The notes under the pieces are model-generated. The model searched no databases. It was not told the origin of the DNA and was given only the letters and a program-made list of their open reading frames with translations. A stretch of DNA of 64,000 bases from Kitasatospora xanthocidica (lineage in GTDB: Bacteria > Actinomycetota > Actinomycetes > Streptomycetales > Streptomycetaceae). Below, one piece after another: positions 9,165-18,245 of this stretch. Each line of letters begins with the position of its first letter. The stretch's first letter is position 1. A program made the position numbers and the translations under genes. The stretch is taken from the NCBI RefSeq assembly GCF_014656195.1, contig NZ_BNBY01000007.1, positions 234,517-298,516 on the forward strand, read 5' to 3'.

Positions 9165-9179
9165 ACGTCAGATTGACGT
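9165..9179. promoter_or_regulatory. Perfect inverted repeat upstream of dxs
   Basis: ACGTCA-GAT-TGACGT lies about 195 bp before the dxs start, in the gap after the ROK gene. On the minus strand a -10-like TAGACT follows at about 9075. It could be an operator for dxs. The binding protein is unknown. Confidence 0.35.
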
Positions 9180-9260
9180 ACGGGCGTTCGATCATCTTTA
9201 TCTCGCCGTCCCGTCCCGGTGTCGTTCCCGCCTCGTCCCCGTCCCGCCGGGCGGCCGCGG

Positions 9261-10439
9261 CTAGGCGCGGCCCAGGGCCCCGGACTCGCCCATCTCGCTC
9301 ATCACCAGGGCCAGCGCGCCGAGCACCTCGGCCCGGCCGCCGAGGGTGCCCGGCACGATCGAGAGCTGGCGGGCGGCGCTGGGGATGGCGTAGCGGGCCA
9401 CCGAGTCCCGGATCGGGGCGAGCACCAGCTCACCGGCCTCGGCGAGGTCCCCGCCGAGGATCACCCGGCGCGGGTTGAGCAGGTTGCACAGGGTGGCCAC
9501 GCCGGTGCCGATCTGCCGGCCGGCGTCGGCGATCACCCGGCGGCAGCCGAGGTCGCCCTGGTGGGCCAGCTCGACCACCCGGGGCAGGGTGAGGTCCGGG
9601 CCGAGCGTGGAGGTGAGCAGGGAGAGCAGGTAGCGGGAGCCGACGAAGGTCTCCAGGCAGCCGCGGTTGCCGCAGCGGCAGACCGGCCCGGCCTCGTCCA
9701 GCGTGATGTGCCCTATCTCACCCGCCGTGCCGCCCGGACCGCGGTAGATCTGGCCGTTGACCACCAGGCCGGCACCGACACCGCTGGCGATCTTGATGTA
9801 GGCGAGGTCGCTCAGCCCGCGGCCCGCGCCCCAGACCAGCTCGCCGAGCGCGCCGAGGTTGGCGTCGTTGTCCACGTGCACCGGCATGCCGAGCCGCTCC
9901 CCCAGCTCCCGGCCCGGGGCGATGCCCGTCCAGCCGGGCAGGATCGCGGTGGAGCCCAGCGCGCCCGTCTCCACGTCGATCGGACCGGGCACGCCCAGGC
10001 CCACGCCGATCACCTTGTCCGACCGGAACCCGGCCTGCGCCAGCAGCCGCTCGACCATCGCCTCGGCGCGGTCGAAGCCCTGCTGGGCGGAGACGTCCAC
10101 GTCGATCGGGGCGCTCTCCTCGGCCAGCACCCGGTGCGCCAGGTTGCCGACCGCGACCCGCAGGTGGGTGTGGCCGAAGTCGATGCCCACCACGATGCCG
10201 GCGTCGCCGCTGAGCGAGACGCTGCGGGCGCGGCGGCCGCCGGAGGAGGTGTCGGCGACCACGACGGTGCCGCTCTCCTTCAGCTCCCGCACGATGTTGG
10301 AGACGGTGGCGGCGGAGAGACCGGTGCCGCGGGCGATCTCGGCCTGGGTCAGCGAGCCGGCCATCCGCACCGCGCGCAGGACCCGCTCCAGGTTCGCCCG
10401 GTGCAGGGACGACTGCGAGCCCGGTGTGTCGGTCGACAT
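9261..10439 (-). CDS. rok7B7: ROK-family transcriptional regulator (Rok7B7-like)
   Basis: Sugar-responsive DNA-binding regulator of 392 residues with an ATG start. The N-terminal winged helix-turn-helix is at about residues 15-75 (LTQAEIARGTGLSAATVSNI). An actin-like sugar-kinase fold begins with VGIDFGHTHLRVAV and carries the ROK zinc-binding motif CRCGNRGCLETFVGSRYL. From memory it closely resembles Streptomyces coelicolor Rok7B7 (SCO6008), which also lies near dxs and controls xylose uptake and carbon catabolite repression. The xylFGH transporter genes that accompany rok7B7 there are not next to it here. ROK membership is certain; orthology is likely but unproven. Confidence 0.85.
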   Translation of the reverse strand: MSTDTPGSQSSLHRANLERVLRAVRMAGSLTQAEIARGTGLSAATVSNIVRELKESGTVVVADTSSGGRRARSVSLSGDAGIVVGIDFGHTHLRVAVGNLAHRVLAEESAPIDVDVSAQQGFDRAEAMVERLLAQAGFRSDKVIGVGLGVPGPIDVETGALGSTAILPGWTGIAPGRELGERLGMPVHVDNDANLGALGELVWGAGRGLSDLAYIKIASGVGAGLVVNGQIYRGPGGTAGEIGHITLDEAGPVCRCGNRGCLETFVGSRYLLSLLTSTLGPDLTLPRVVELAHQGDLGCRRVIADAGRQIGTGVATLCNLLNPRRVILGGDLAEAGELVLAPIRDSVARYAIPSAARQLSIVPGTLGGRAEVLGALALVMSEMGESGALGRA

Positions 10440-10833
10440 GATCCACCCTCCCAGGGGCGGGGAACCCTACGCCGGGCGTCCCCTTCAACTCCTGAAGGGT
10501 ACGGCCCGGGGGCGGGGCGGGGTGTGCCGACGGGGGCGGTCGGGTGGCGGAGGGCGCCGGGCGGGCGCCGGGCGGCTCCGGAGCGGGCCGGGTGACGGCG
10601 AGCGGCGGCGACGGGAGCGTACGGGCCCGGAGGGCCGGGGCGTGGTCACGCCCGGGTGTCGGGGGTGGGTGCGGGGTGATCGCCGGGTGAAGGTGTTGCA
10701 CGGCCGGGACCTGCGGGGACGGGGTTCGGCCGTCCTGGCGGCGGCCGAAAACCACACACCACTAGCATGGTGCCCACTTCTCACCCGTCCCATCCGGACC
10801 GTGGACGGTACCGGCAGGGGGACACTTCCAGAC
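10440..10833. promoter_or_regulatory. Divergent intergenic region with a 7-bp-arm palindrome
   Basis: 394 bp between the ROK gene (minus) and the beta-propeller gene (plus), with no gene. CCCTTCA-ACTCC-TGAAGGG at 10481-10499 lies 42 bp upstream of the ROK start, a natural place for an autoregulatory operator. The remainder is very GC-rich and featureless up to about 10740. Confidence 0.45.
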
Positions 10834-12627
10834 ATGACGGGGAATCAGATGGCAGGGGATCACCCTACGCCGGGGACAGGCGAAACGCCCGGCAGCGGTC
10901 CGCAGGACAACCGGGGCGTATCGTTCGGACGCCCGCCGGGCGGCGGTGTCGATCCCGCCGCCGTCGCGGACCAGATGACGCAGCTCGACGGCTCGGCCAT
11001 CCCGGGCCCGGCGGCGCCCGCCGGACCGCCGCCCGCCCAGCCGCCGGCACCGCCCGCCCAGCCGCCCGTCGGCGGCGCCGAGTACGCGGCGTACGCGCCC
11101 ACCGCGGCCGGCGGCTTCCCCGCGCAGGCCCCGCCGCCCGGTGCGCCGGTCGGCCCGTACGACCCGGTGGCCGGCGGCTACGGCCCGGACGCCGGACAGG
11201 GCTACAACACCACCGGCGGCTACGCCTACCCCCCGCAGCAGCAGCCCGGGTACGGCTACCCCGGCGCCCCGACCGCGCCCAAGCGCAACCCGGTGATGCT
11301 GTGGGGCGGAATCATCGGCGGTGTGCTGGCGATCGCGATCGTGGTCGCCCTGGTCGTCCTGCTCAAGGACCCCGACCCGGACCCGACGCCGGGCCCCGGC
11401 CCGGTCGCCAGCAGCGGCGGCACCAGCGACGGTCCGAGCAACGACGCCACCCCCGGCCCCGGCCCCAAGGGCGGCGCCACCTTCAACGTCGCGTGGAGCG
11501 CCCCCAAGGGCGCCAACACGGACGGCTCGAACCAGATGCTCGGCGTCTGGGGCACCGACAAGCTCGCCATCCGCGTCGACAGCAACGGCATCAAGGCCTA
11601 CAACCTGACCGACGGCAAGGAGGCCTGGACGATCCCCGTCCCGGCCGGCGTCAAGGAGCTGTGCACCGCCTCGTACGGCGCCAACTCCAAGGGCGTCGCC
11701 GCGCTCTCCTTCAACACCGGTGACAGCGACTGCTCCACCGTCGGCGCCGTCGACCTCAACCAGGGCAAGCTGCTCTGGAGCGTCAAGGTCTCGGCCGACC
11801 GGATGTCCTCGCCGACCCTGAGCGTCACCGACAACGTCGTCGCCATCGGCGGCAACATGGTCGGCGCCCTGAACATCGCCAACGGCCAGCCGGCCTGGCA
11901 GTTCCAGCCCCGCGACAAGGACTGCAGCGTGCGCGGCCGCGCCGCCGGCACCCAGATCGCCGTCAGCGACCGCTGCTACGGCGGCAGCGGCCCCAAGTCG
12001 CAGCTGGTCATCGTCAACGCCGAGACGGGCAAGGCGGCCAGCACGCCGATCACCCTGACCGGCACCATCGAGCAGGTCGACCAGGTCGTCTCGGACAAGC
12101 CGCTCGTCCTGCTGATGTCCAGCGGCCCGCAGGGCGACTACGTCCTGCCGTTCGACAAGGACAACAAGCCGGGCAACCAGATGTCCGTCAAGGAGGCCGG
12201 TTCGGACAGCCTCCGCCTGTCCGGCCAGGACGAGGCCCTCACCCGCAACGTGGTCAGCGGCTCCACCCTGTACGTCCAGGTCAGCGGCACCAAGCCGGGC
12301 ATCAACGCCTACGACCTGAACACCGGCAAGCGCCTGTGGGCGGCCGCCGCGGCCGGCTCCAGCAACGACATGCGGCTGGTCTCCGGCGTCGACAAGGACG
12401 GCAAGGTCCGCGCCGTCGTCGAGCAGGGCTACGACAAGCCGGCCCGCCTGGTGACGCTCTCGCCGACCGACGGTTCGATGACCGACATCGGCACCATCGC
12501 GATGCCGAACGGCCTGGACATCGGCACCAGCACCTCCGAGTACCTCGTCTCGGACGACGGCAGCGCCGTCTACGCCTTCCGTCGCTACAGCTCCACCGAC
12601 GGTCCACTGACCAAGTGGAAGAAGTGA
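10834..12627 (+). CDS. Membrane-anchored PQQ-like beta-propeller protein
   Basis: 597 residues. A Pro/Gly/Ala/Gln/Tyr-rich cytoplasmic tail occupies residues 1-150, with runs such as PPPAQPPAPPAQPP and repeated YGYP-type motifs. One transmembrane helix follows at about 153-178 (VMLWGGIIGGVLAIAIVVAL), then a Pro/Gly linker and an extracellular domain with repeated beta-blades typical of PQQ-binding-like propellers (AYNLTDGKEAWTIPVPAG, AVDLNQGKLLWSVKVSAD, AYDLNTGKRLWAAAAAGS). Such proteins are common in Streptomyces and their ligands are unknown. ATG 10834 was chosen; ATG 10849 is the alternative. A hairpin follows the stop. Confidence 0.85.
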   Translation: MTGNQMAGDHPTPGTGETPGSGPQDNRGVSFGRPPGGGVDPAAVADQMTQLDGSAIPGPAAPAGPPPAQPPAPPAQPPVGGAEYAAYAPTAAGGFPAQAPPPGAPVGPYDPVAGGYGPDAGQGYNTTGGYAYPPQQQPGYGYPGAPTAPKRNPVMLWGGIIGGVLAIAIVVALVVLLKDPDPDPTPGPGPVASSGGTSDGPSNDATPGPGPKGGATFNVAWSAPKGANTDGSNQMLGVWGTDKLAIRVDSNGIKAYNLTDGKEAWTIPVPAGVKELCTASYGANSKGVAALSFNTGDSDCSTVGAVDLNQGKLLWSVKVSADRMSSPTLSVTDNVVAIGGNMVGALNIANGQPAWQFQPRDKDCSVRGRAAGTQIAVSDRCYGGSGPKSQLVIVNAETGKAASTPITLTGTIEQVDQVVSDKPLVLLMSSGPQGDYVLPFDKDNKPGNQMSVKEAGSDSLRLSGQDEALTRNVVSGSTLYVQVSGTKPGINAYDLNTGKRLWAAAAAGSSNDMRLVSGVDKDGKVRAVVEQGYDKPARLVTLSPTDGSMTDIGTIAMPNGLDIGTSTSEYLVSDDGSAVYAFRRYSSTDGPLTKWKK

Positions 12628-12632
12628 CGTCC

Positions 12633-12662
12633 GGGTCGTGCCCCCCGCTCGGGGCATGACCC
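12633..12662 (+). terminator. Hairpin terminator after the propeller gene
   Basis: A 12-bp stem with one G-U pair and a 6-nt loop starts five bases after the stop. A second strong hairpin (GCGGGGCGGG with CCCGCCCCGC) follows at 12699-12736. Confidence 0.8.
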
Positions 12663-12698
12663 CTCGTCGTGGCCGGTAGCGGCCGTGTCGAACCACAG

Positions 12699-12736
12699 GC
12701 GGGGCGGGTACGGGCATCTGCCCGGGCCCGCCCCGC
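12699..12736 (+). terminator. Second hairpin before pepN
   Basis: The arms GCGGGGCGGG...GGG and CCC...CCCGCCCCGC enclose a short loop. The hairpin lies 75 bp ahead of the pepN start. It may be a tandem terminator or part of the pepN leader. Confidence 0.6.
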
Positions 12737-12811
12737 GTGTGATTTTCCGGCGGGCCCGGGCGTTGGACATGCGAGGATTCGCACCATCAGCCCGACAAAG
12801 GAGTGCAGCGA

Positions 12812-15391
12812 GTGCCCGGCACAAACTTGACCCGCGAGGAAGCCCGCAACCGGGCCGATCTCCTCCGCGTGGACGCGTACGACATCGAGCTCGACCTGGC
12901 CTCGGCCCGTGAGGGCGGCACCTTCCGGTCCACCACCGTGGTCCGGTTCACCGCCAACACGCCCGGCGCGGCCACCTTCATCGACCTCGTCGCCCCGCGC
13001 GTCGAGGAGATCACCCTCAACGGTGCGCCGCTCGACCCGGCGAGCTTCGCCGACAGCCGCATCCCGCTGCCGGACCTGGCCGCCGAGAACGAGCTGCGGG
13101 TCGTCGCCGACTGCGAGTACACCAACACCGGTGAAGGCCTGCACCGGTTCGTCGACCCCGTCGACGGCGAGACCTACCTGTACACCCAGTTCGAGGTGCC
13201 GGACGCCCGCCGGGTCTTCGCCAACTTCGAACAGCCCGACCTGAAGGCCGCGTTCACGTTCACCGTGACCGCCCCCAAGGGCTGGGTCGTGGTCTCCAAC
13301 TCGCCGACCCCGACCCCGGTCGGCGACGGCGACACCCAGGTCTGGGCGTTCGAGCCCACCGGCCGGATCTCCGGCTACATCACCGCCCTGATCGCCGGCC
13401 CGTACGTCGGCGTCTTCGACAGCTACGAGAACGGCGAGCAGAAGGTGCCGCTCGGCGTCTACTGCCGGCCCTCGCTGCGCGAATTCCTGGACCCGGAGGC
13501 CGTCTTCGCGGTCACCAAGCAGGGCTTCGACTACTTCCAGGAGAAGTTCGACTTCCCCTACCCCTTCGCGAAGTACGACCAGCTCTTCGTCCCGGAGTTC
13601 AACGCCGGCGCGATGGAGAACGCGGGCGCCGTCACCCTGCGCGACCAGTACGTGTTCCGCTCCAAGGTGACCGACGCCGCCTACGAGGCCCGCGCCGCCA
13701 CGATCCTGCACGAGCTCGCCCACATGTGGTTCGGCGACCTCGTCACCATGGAGTGGTGGAACGACCTCTGGCTGAACGAGTCCTTCGCGACCTACGCCGA
13801 GGCCGTCTGCCAGGCCGAGGCCCCCGGCTCCAAGTGGCCGCACTCCTGGACCACCTTCGCCAACCAGATGAAGACCTGGGCCTACCGGCAGGACCAGCTG
13901 CCGTCCACCCACCCGATCATGGCGGAGATCAACGACCTGGAGGACGTCCAGGTCAACTTCGACGGCATCACCTACGCCAAGGGCGCCTCGGTGCTCAAGC
14001 AGCTGGTCGCCTACGTCGGCCAGGACGCCTTCTTCCAGGGCGTGCGGGCCTACTTCAAGCGCCACGCCTGGGGCAACACCCGGCTGAGCGACCTGCTGGG
14101 CGCCCTGGAGGAGGCCAGCGGCCGCGACCTCAAGGCCTGGTCCAAGTCCTGGCTGGAGACCGCCGGCATCAACGTGCTGCGGCCGTCCATCGTGCTGAAC
14201 ACCGACGGCGAGATCGAGTCCTTCGCCGTGCTGCAGGAGGCCCCCGCGCTGCCCGCCGGCGCCAAGGGCGAGGCCGTGCTGCGGCCGCACCGCATCGCCA
14301 TCGGCCTCTACGAGCTGAACGGCGACGCGCTGGTGCGCACCGACCGGATCGAGCTCGACGTCGACGGCCCGCGCACCGAGGTACCCGAGCTGGTCGGACG
14401 TCACCGCCCGGCCGTCGTGCTGCTCAACGACGACGACCTCTCGTACGCCAAGATCCGGCTCGACGAGGACTCGCTGGCCGTCGTCACCGACCACCTCGGC
14501 GGCTTCACCGAGTCGCTCCCCCGCGCGCTGTGCTGGGCCTCCGCCTGGGACATGACCCGCGACGGCGAACTCGCCGCCCGCGACTACCTGTCGCTCGCGC
14601 TGTCCGGCATCGGCCGCGAGTCCGACATCGGCGTGGTGCAGTCCGTGCAGCGCCAGGTGAAGCTCGCCCTCGACGCCTACACCGACCCGGACTGGCGCGA
14701 GGAGGGCCTCTCCCGCTGGGCCGCCGCCGCCGAGGAGCACCTGCGCGCCGCCGAGCCCGGCAGCGACCACCAGCTGGCCTGGGCCCGCACCCTCGCCGCC
14801 GTCGCCCGGACCGACGGTCAGCTCGGCCTGCTCGCCGGTCTGCTGGACGGGTCGGTCGAGATCAAGGGCCTCGCGGTCGACACCGAGCTGCGCTGGACGC
14901 TGCTCACCCGGCTCTCGGCCACCGGCCGCGCGGACGAGGCGGCGGTCGCCGCCGAGCTGGAGCGCGACAACACCGCGGCCGGCCAGGAGCACGCGGCCAC
15001 CTGCCGTTCCGCCCGGCCGACCGCCGAGGCCAAGGCGCAGGCCTGGGCGTCGGTGGTGGAGTCCGACAAGCTGACCAACTACGTCCAGGAAGCGGTGATC
15101 GCCGGCTTCCAGCAGTCCGACCAGCGCGAACTGCTCGCACCGTACGCGGCCAAGTACTTCGCGGCCGTGAAGGGCGTCTGGGAGAGCCGCAGCCACGAGA
15201 TCTCGCAGCAGATCATCGTCGGGCTCTACCCCGGCCTGCAGGTCACGGCCGAGACCCTGGAGGCCACCGACGCCTGGCTGGCCTCGGCCGACCCGGCGCC
15301 GGCGCTGCGGCGGCAGGTCGTCGAGGCGCGGGCCGGCATCGACCGCGCGCTCAAGGCCCAGGCGGCCGACCGCGCGGCGGGCACCCGCTGA
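12812..15391 (+). CDS. pepN: Aminopeptidase N (M1 zinc metallopeptidase)
   Basis: Cytoplasmic zinc aminopeptidase that removes N-terminal residues from peptides. 859 residues, the usual length. The substrate-anchoring GAMEN motif (AGAMENAGAVTL) lies near residue 266. The zinc site HELAH begins at residue 300, with the third ligand Glu 18 residues later in NESFATYAEAV. An ERAP1-like C-terminal helical domain completes the protein. GTG 12812 is chosen over GTG 12803 because AAAGGAG sits at the right distance, while 12803 would overlap it. It ends at a strong hairpin and is probably monocistronic. Confidence 0.97.
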   Translation: MPGTNLTREEARNRADLLRVDAYDIELDLASAREGGTFRSTTVVRFTANTPGAATFIDLVAPRVEEITLNGAPLDPASFADSRIPLPDLAAENELRVVADCEYTNTGEGLHRFVDPVDGETYLYTQFEVPDARRVFANFEQPDLKAAFTFTVTAPKGWVVVSNSPTPTPVGDGDTQVWAFEPTGRISGYITALIAGPYVGVFDSYENGEQKVPLGVYCRPSLREFLDPEAVFAVTKQGFDYFQEKFDFPYPFAKYDQLFVPEFNAGAMENAGAVTLRDQYVFRSKVTDAAYEARAATILHELAHMWFGDLVTMEWWNDLWLNESFATYAEAVCQAEAPGSKWPHSWTTFANQMKTWAYRQDQLPSTHPIMAEINDLEDVQVNFDGITYAKGASVLKQLVAYVGQDAFFQGVRAYFKRHAWGNTRLSDLLGALEEASGRDLKAWSKSWLETAGINVLRPSIVLNTDGEIESFAVLQEAPALPAGAKGEAVLRPHRIAIGLYELNGDALVRTDRIELDVDGPRTEVPELVGRHRPAVVLLNDDDLSYAKIRLDEDSLAVVTDHLGGFTESLPRALCWASAWDMTRDGELAARDYLSLALSGIGRESDIGVVQSVQRQVKLALDAYTDPDWREEGLSRWAAAAEEHLRAAEPGSDHQLAWARTLAAVARTDGQLGLLAGLLDGSVEIKGLAVDTELRWTLLTRLSATGRADEAAVAAELERDNTAAGQEHAATCRSARPTAEAKAQAWASVVESDKLTNYVQEAVIAGFQQSDQRELLAPYAAKYFAAVKGVWESRSHEISQQIIVGLYPGLQVTAETLEATDAWLASADPAPALRRQVVEARAGIDRALKAQAADRAAGTR

Positions 15392-15406
15392 CGGTCCGCG
15401 GATAAG

Positions 15407-15448
15407 CCGGAAGGGGCGTCGGACGGGATCGTCCGGCGCCCCTTCGGG
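15407..15448 (+). terminator. Hairpin terminator after pepN
   Basis: An approximately 19-bp stem with one mismatch (CCGGAAGGGGCGTCGGACG with its complement), beginning 16 nt after the stop. Confidence 0.85.
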
Positions 15449-15545
15449 GGTTGTACGGGTCCTGACGGACACCCTGCGAGGACACCTTGCGGGGCGCCCG
15501 GGACACCTTGCGAGGCGCCCGGGCGGGACGCTGCGCGCGGGGGTG

Positions 15546-15773
15546 TTACTTCTTCTTGCCCTTGCCGTACGGCAGACCGGCCAGAGCGGCGATCAGCGCG
15601 AAGGCGACGAGCGGGAGAAACACGTACAGGCCGAGGGTCTGGCCGACGCTCAGGCCGGAACCGGGGTCATCGCCGTCGTCCCGGGTGAAGGCCATGGCGG
15701 GCGACGACAGCAGCATCATCAGCGTGACCGTTGCGGAGACCGCGCCGGCTCGCAAAGCGTTCCTCTTGTCCAC
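15546..15773 (-). CDS. Small secreted/membrane protein (75 aa)
   Basis: A 75-residue protein with an N-terminal signal-like segment (TVTLMMLLSSPAMAF), a short acidic stretch (DDGDDPGSG) and one transmembrane helix (YVFLPLVAFALIAALAGL), ending in the basic tail GKGKKK. The tail suggests a cytoplasmic C terminus. Similar tiny proteins are conserved in Streptomyces without known function. GTG start with GGAAAC upstream. It lies between malQ and pepN, on the same strand as malQ and downstream of it. Confidence 0.7.
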   Translation of the reverse strand: MDKRNALRAGAVSATVTLMMLLSSPAMAFTRDDGDDPGSGLSVGQTLGLYVFLPLVAFALIAALAGLPYGKGKKK

Positions 15774-15860
15774 GTTTCCAACTTACCCGCCGCTTATGGG
15801 AGGGCGCGCGTCGGGGTCGGCCTGGCGGGTGGGGGGCGCTCGACCGGCCCCGCGCGCGGG

Positions 15861-15908
15861 GTCAGTGGTGGTCAGTGGTGGTCAGTGGTGGTCAGTGGTG
15901 GTCAGTGG
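15861..15908. repeat. Five-copy 10-bp tandem repeat at the malQ stop
   Basis: GTCAGTGGTG is repeated almost perfectly five times. On the minus strand each unit carries TGA, and because the unit is 10 bp the copies fall in successive frames, so all three reading frames of the malQ strand are stopped within about 20 bp. Confidence 0.9.
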
Positions 15909-18033
15909 GCGGGGACCCGGGGCCGCGGGGGGCCGGTGGGGCGAGGAGGTGGGCCAGCAGGCGGGCGGTGGGATTGTCGGCCAGGCGGTCGAGGGTGACC
16001 GGGGTGCCGGCGCCGTCGGCGACCGGGAGGCGCCAGTTCGGGTACTGGTCCCAGGTGCCCGGCAGGTTCTGCGGGCGCGGGTCCCCGACCAGGTCCGGCA
16101 GCCAGACACCGACCAGCTCCGCCGGGGTCGACCGCAGGAAGCGGTACAGCACGGGCGCCGACAGCGGCTCGTCCGCGGTGAGCAGCCCCCGCGCGGCCAG
16201 CTCCGCCCGCCAGTCCGCCAGCTCGGCCGCCGCCTCCTCCTGCTCCTCGCCCAGCGGGCGGGCCAGCAGGCCGAGGCGGTGGCGCAGCTCGACGTGCTCG
16301 CCGGAGAGCCGGGCCGCGGTGCTGGGCAGGTCGTGGGTGGTGAGGGTGGCCAGGCAGCCCGGCCGCCAGCGGTCCGGGGGCAGGATGGCGCCGTCGCCCT
16401 GCCAGTCCCGCTCGAACCAGAGCACCGAGGTGCCGAGCACCCCGCGCGCCGCCAGCTCCTCCCGGACACCCGGTTCGACCGTCCCCAGGTCCTCGCCGAT
16501 CACGGCCGTCCCGGCCCGGTGCGCCTCCAGGGCCAGCACACCGAGCATCGCCTCCGCGTCGTAACGGACGTACGCGCCCTCGGTGGGCGGGTGGCCGGCC
16601 GGTACCCACCAGAGGCGGAAGAGGCCCATCACATGGTCGATGCGCAGGGCGCCCGCGTGCCGGGCGGCGGCCCGCAGCAGCTCCGCGTACGGGGCGTAGC
16701 CGGCCTCGGCGAGGGCGTCCGGGCGCCAGGGCGGCAGGCCCCAGTCCTGGCCGTGGGCGTTGAAGGCGTCCGGCGGGGCGCCGACCGAGATGCCGCCGGC
16801 CAGCACGTCCTGCAGGGCCCAGGCGTCGGCGCCGTCCGGGTGCACGCCGACGGCGAGGTCGTGGATCAGGCCGACCGGCATCCCCGCCTCGCGGGCGGCG
16901 CGCTGGGCGTCGGCGAGCTGCTGGTCGACCTGCCAGGCCAGCCAGAGGTGGAACTCGACCCGCTCCTGGAGCTCCTTGCCGGCCTGCTCGACGTGTGAGC
17001 CGTCCGGGTGACGCAGGCCCTTCGGCCAGTGGTGCCAGTCGGAGCCGTGCACCTCGGCCAGGGCGCTCCACAGGGCGTGCCGGCGCAGCCACTCGCCCTC
17101 GCGGCGCCGGAACGCCTCGTACGCGGCCTGCCGGCCGGGCCCGCGCGGGACCTCGTGCAGCAGCTCCAAGGCCTCGCGCTTGAGCGTCCGGACCGCGTCC
17201 CGGTCGATCAGCCCGTCGTGGGCCAGGACCTCGTCGCGCAGCCGGGCGGCCCGCTGGGCCAGCTCCTCGGTCCGCGCCCGCTGCTCCGCGTCCAGGTACG
17301 CGTACTCGGGGACGGCCTCGATCCGCAGGTGCACCGGGTCCGCGAAGCGGCGCGAGGAGGGGCGGTAGGGGGACGGGTCGGAGGGGGTTCCCGGCAGGCC
17401 CTGGTGCAGCGGGTTGATCTGCACGAAGCCCGCGCCGAGGCCGGCGCCCGCCCACCGGGCCAGTTCGGCGAGGTCGCCGAGGTCGCCCATGCCCCAGGAG
17501 CGGTCCGAGAGGACGGAGTACAGCTGGGCGAGGAAGCCCCAACTCCGGCCCGGCAGCCGGGGGAACCGCTCCGGGGCGACGACCAGCGCCGCCTCGGCGG
17601 CCCGTCCGTTGCTCTCCGCCCTCAGCCTGTGCCGGCCCAGCGGCAGGTCGGCCGGCAGCCAGTGCGAGTGCCCCCGGGGCAGCTCCCAGCTCCCCCCGTC
17701 CTCCAGCTCCACGCGCAGCCGGGCGTCCGCCGGGACGTCCAGCGCGGTGCGCCGGCCCTGCCGCACCACCACGCACGGCGGCAGCAACCTCGCCTGCTGC
17801 TCGGCCCGGTGACGCTCCAGCGCCCCCCGCACCTCCTCCGGCGTGCCGGCCGCCACGCCCAGCGCCGTCAGCACGGCGACCAGCGTCCGCGCCCCGACCA
17901 ACTGCCCGCCCGGCCCCGGATATCGGGTGTCCACCCCGTACGCCTGTGCCAGCGCGACCAGTTCGGCCGGTGGCGGCGGAGCGTCCTGCGCCGGTACCTG
18001 CTCGGCTCCGTCACTGTCGTGGTAAGCGGCCAC
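15892..18033 (-). CDS. malQ: 4-alpha-glucanotransferase (amylomaltase)
   Basis: GH77 enzyme that transfers alpha-1,4-glucan chains between maltodextrins in the cytoplasm. 713 residues with an N-terminal extension, as in other actinobacterial MalQ proteins. Catalytic motifs are visible: the nucleophile in ALRIDHVMGLFRLWWVP, the acid/base Glu in AVIGEDLGTVEPGVR and the third carboxylate in LTTHDLPSTAARLSGEH. The GTG start at 18033 has AGGAG six bases upstream. The stop codon lies inside the 10-bp tandem repeat, so the C terminus (PTDHH) is written by the repeat itself. Confidence 0.95.
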   Translation of the reverse strand: MAAYHDSDGAEQVPAQDAPPPPAELVALAQAYGVDTRYPGPGGQLVGARTLVAVLTALGVAAGTPEEVRGALERHRAEQQARLLPPCVVVRQGRRTALDVPADARLRVELEDGGSWELPRGHSHWLPADLPLGRHRLRAESNGRAAEAALVVAPERFPRLPGRSWGFLAQLYSVLSDRSWGMGDLGDLAELARWAGAGLGAGFVQINPLHQGLPGTPSDPSPYRPSSRRFADPVHLRIEAVPEYAYLDAEQRARTEELAQRAARLRDEVLAHDGLIDRDAVRTLKREALELLHEVPRGPGRQAAYEAFRRREGEWLRRHALWSALAEVHGSDWHHWPKGLRHPDGSHVEQAGKELQERVEFHLWLAWQVDQQLADAQRAAREAGMPVGLIHDLAVGVHPDGADAWALQDVLAGGISVGAPPDAFNAHGQDWGLPPWRPDALAEAGYAPYAELLRAAARHAGALRIDHVMGLFRLWWVPAGHPPTEGAYVRYDAEAMLGVLALEAHRAGTAVIGEDLGTVEPGVREELAARGVLGTSVLWFERDWQGDGAILPPDRWRPGCLATLTTHDLPSTAARLSGEHVELRHRLGLLARPLGEEQEEAAAELADWRAELAARGLLTADEPLSAPVLYRFLRSTPAELVGVWLPDLVGDPRPQNLPGTWDQYPNWRLPVADGAGTPVTLDRLADNPTARLLAHLLAPPAPRGPGSPPTDHH

Positions 18034-18245
18034 TCGCGGCTCCTGCGATGTCTCGGCTACGCCCGGTCAGGGCTCCCCAAGTCCTACCCGGGTAACCGCC
18101 CGACGACGCTGCGCGACACGACGGCGGCATGGGTGCATCGATCACAAGCGCATGACAGGGGGTGCGCCCTCAGTGGAGGCACCACTCACAGAGCGAAGCG
18201 CCCGGCGCGAATCTCCACCGAGCGCTCACTCACCTTCAGGCTGCC
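18034..18245. other. Intergenic region at the edge of the toxin island
   Basis: 212 bp between malQ and the candidate immunity gene. It holds a weak hairpin around 18170-18190 (TCAGTGG-AGGCA-CCACTCA, one mismatch) that could end the toxin-immunity transcript. I see no integrase, tRNA or direct repeat marking an insertion boundary. Confidence 0.5.

Noticed and set aside
12302..15472. 1056-residue minus-strand frame over pepN
   Set aside because: Same composition bias and antisense to pepN, with no plausible start or motif.
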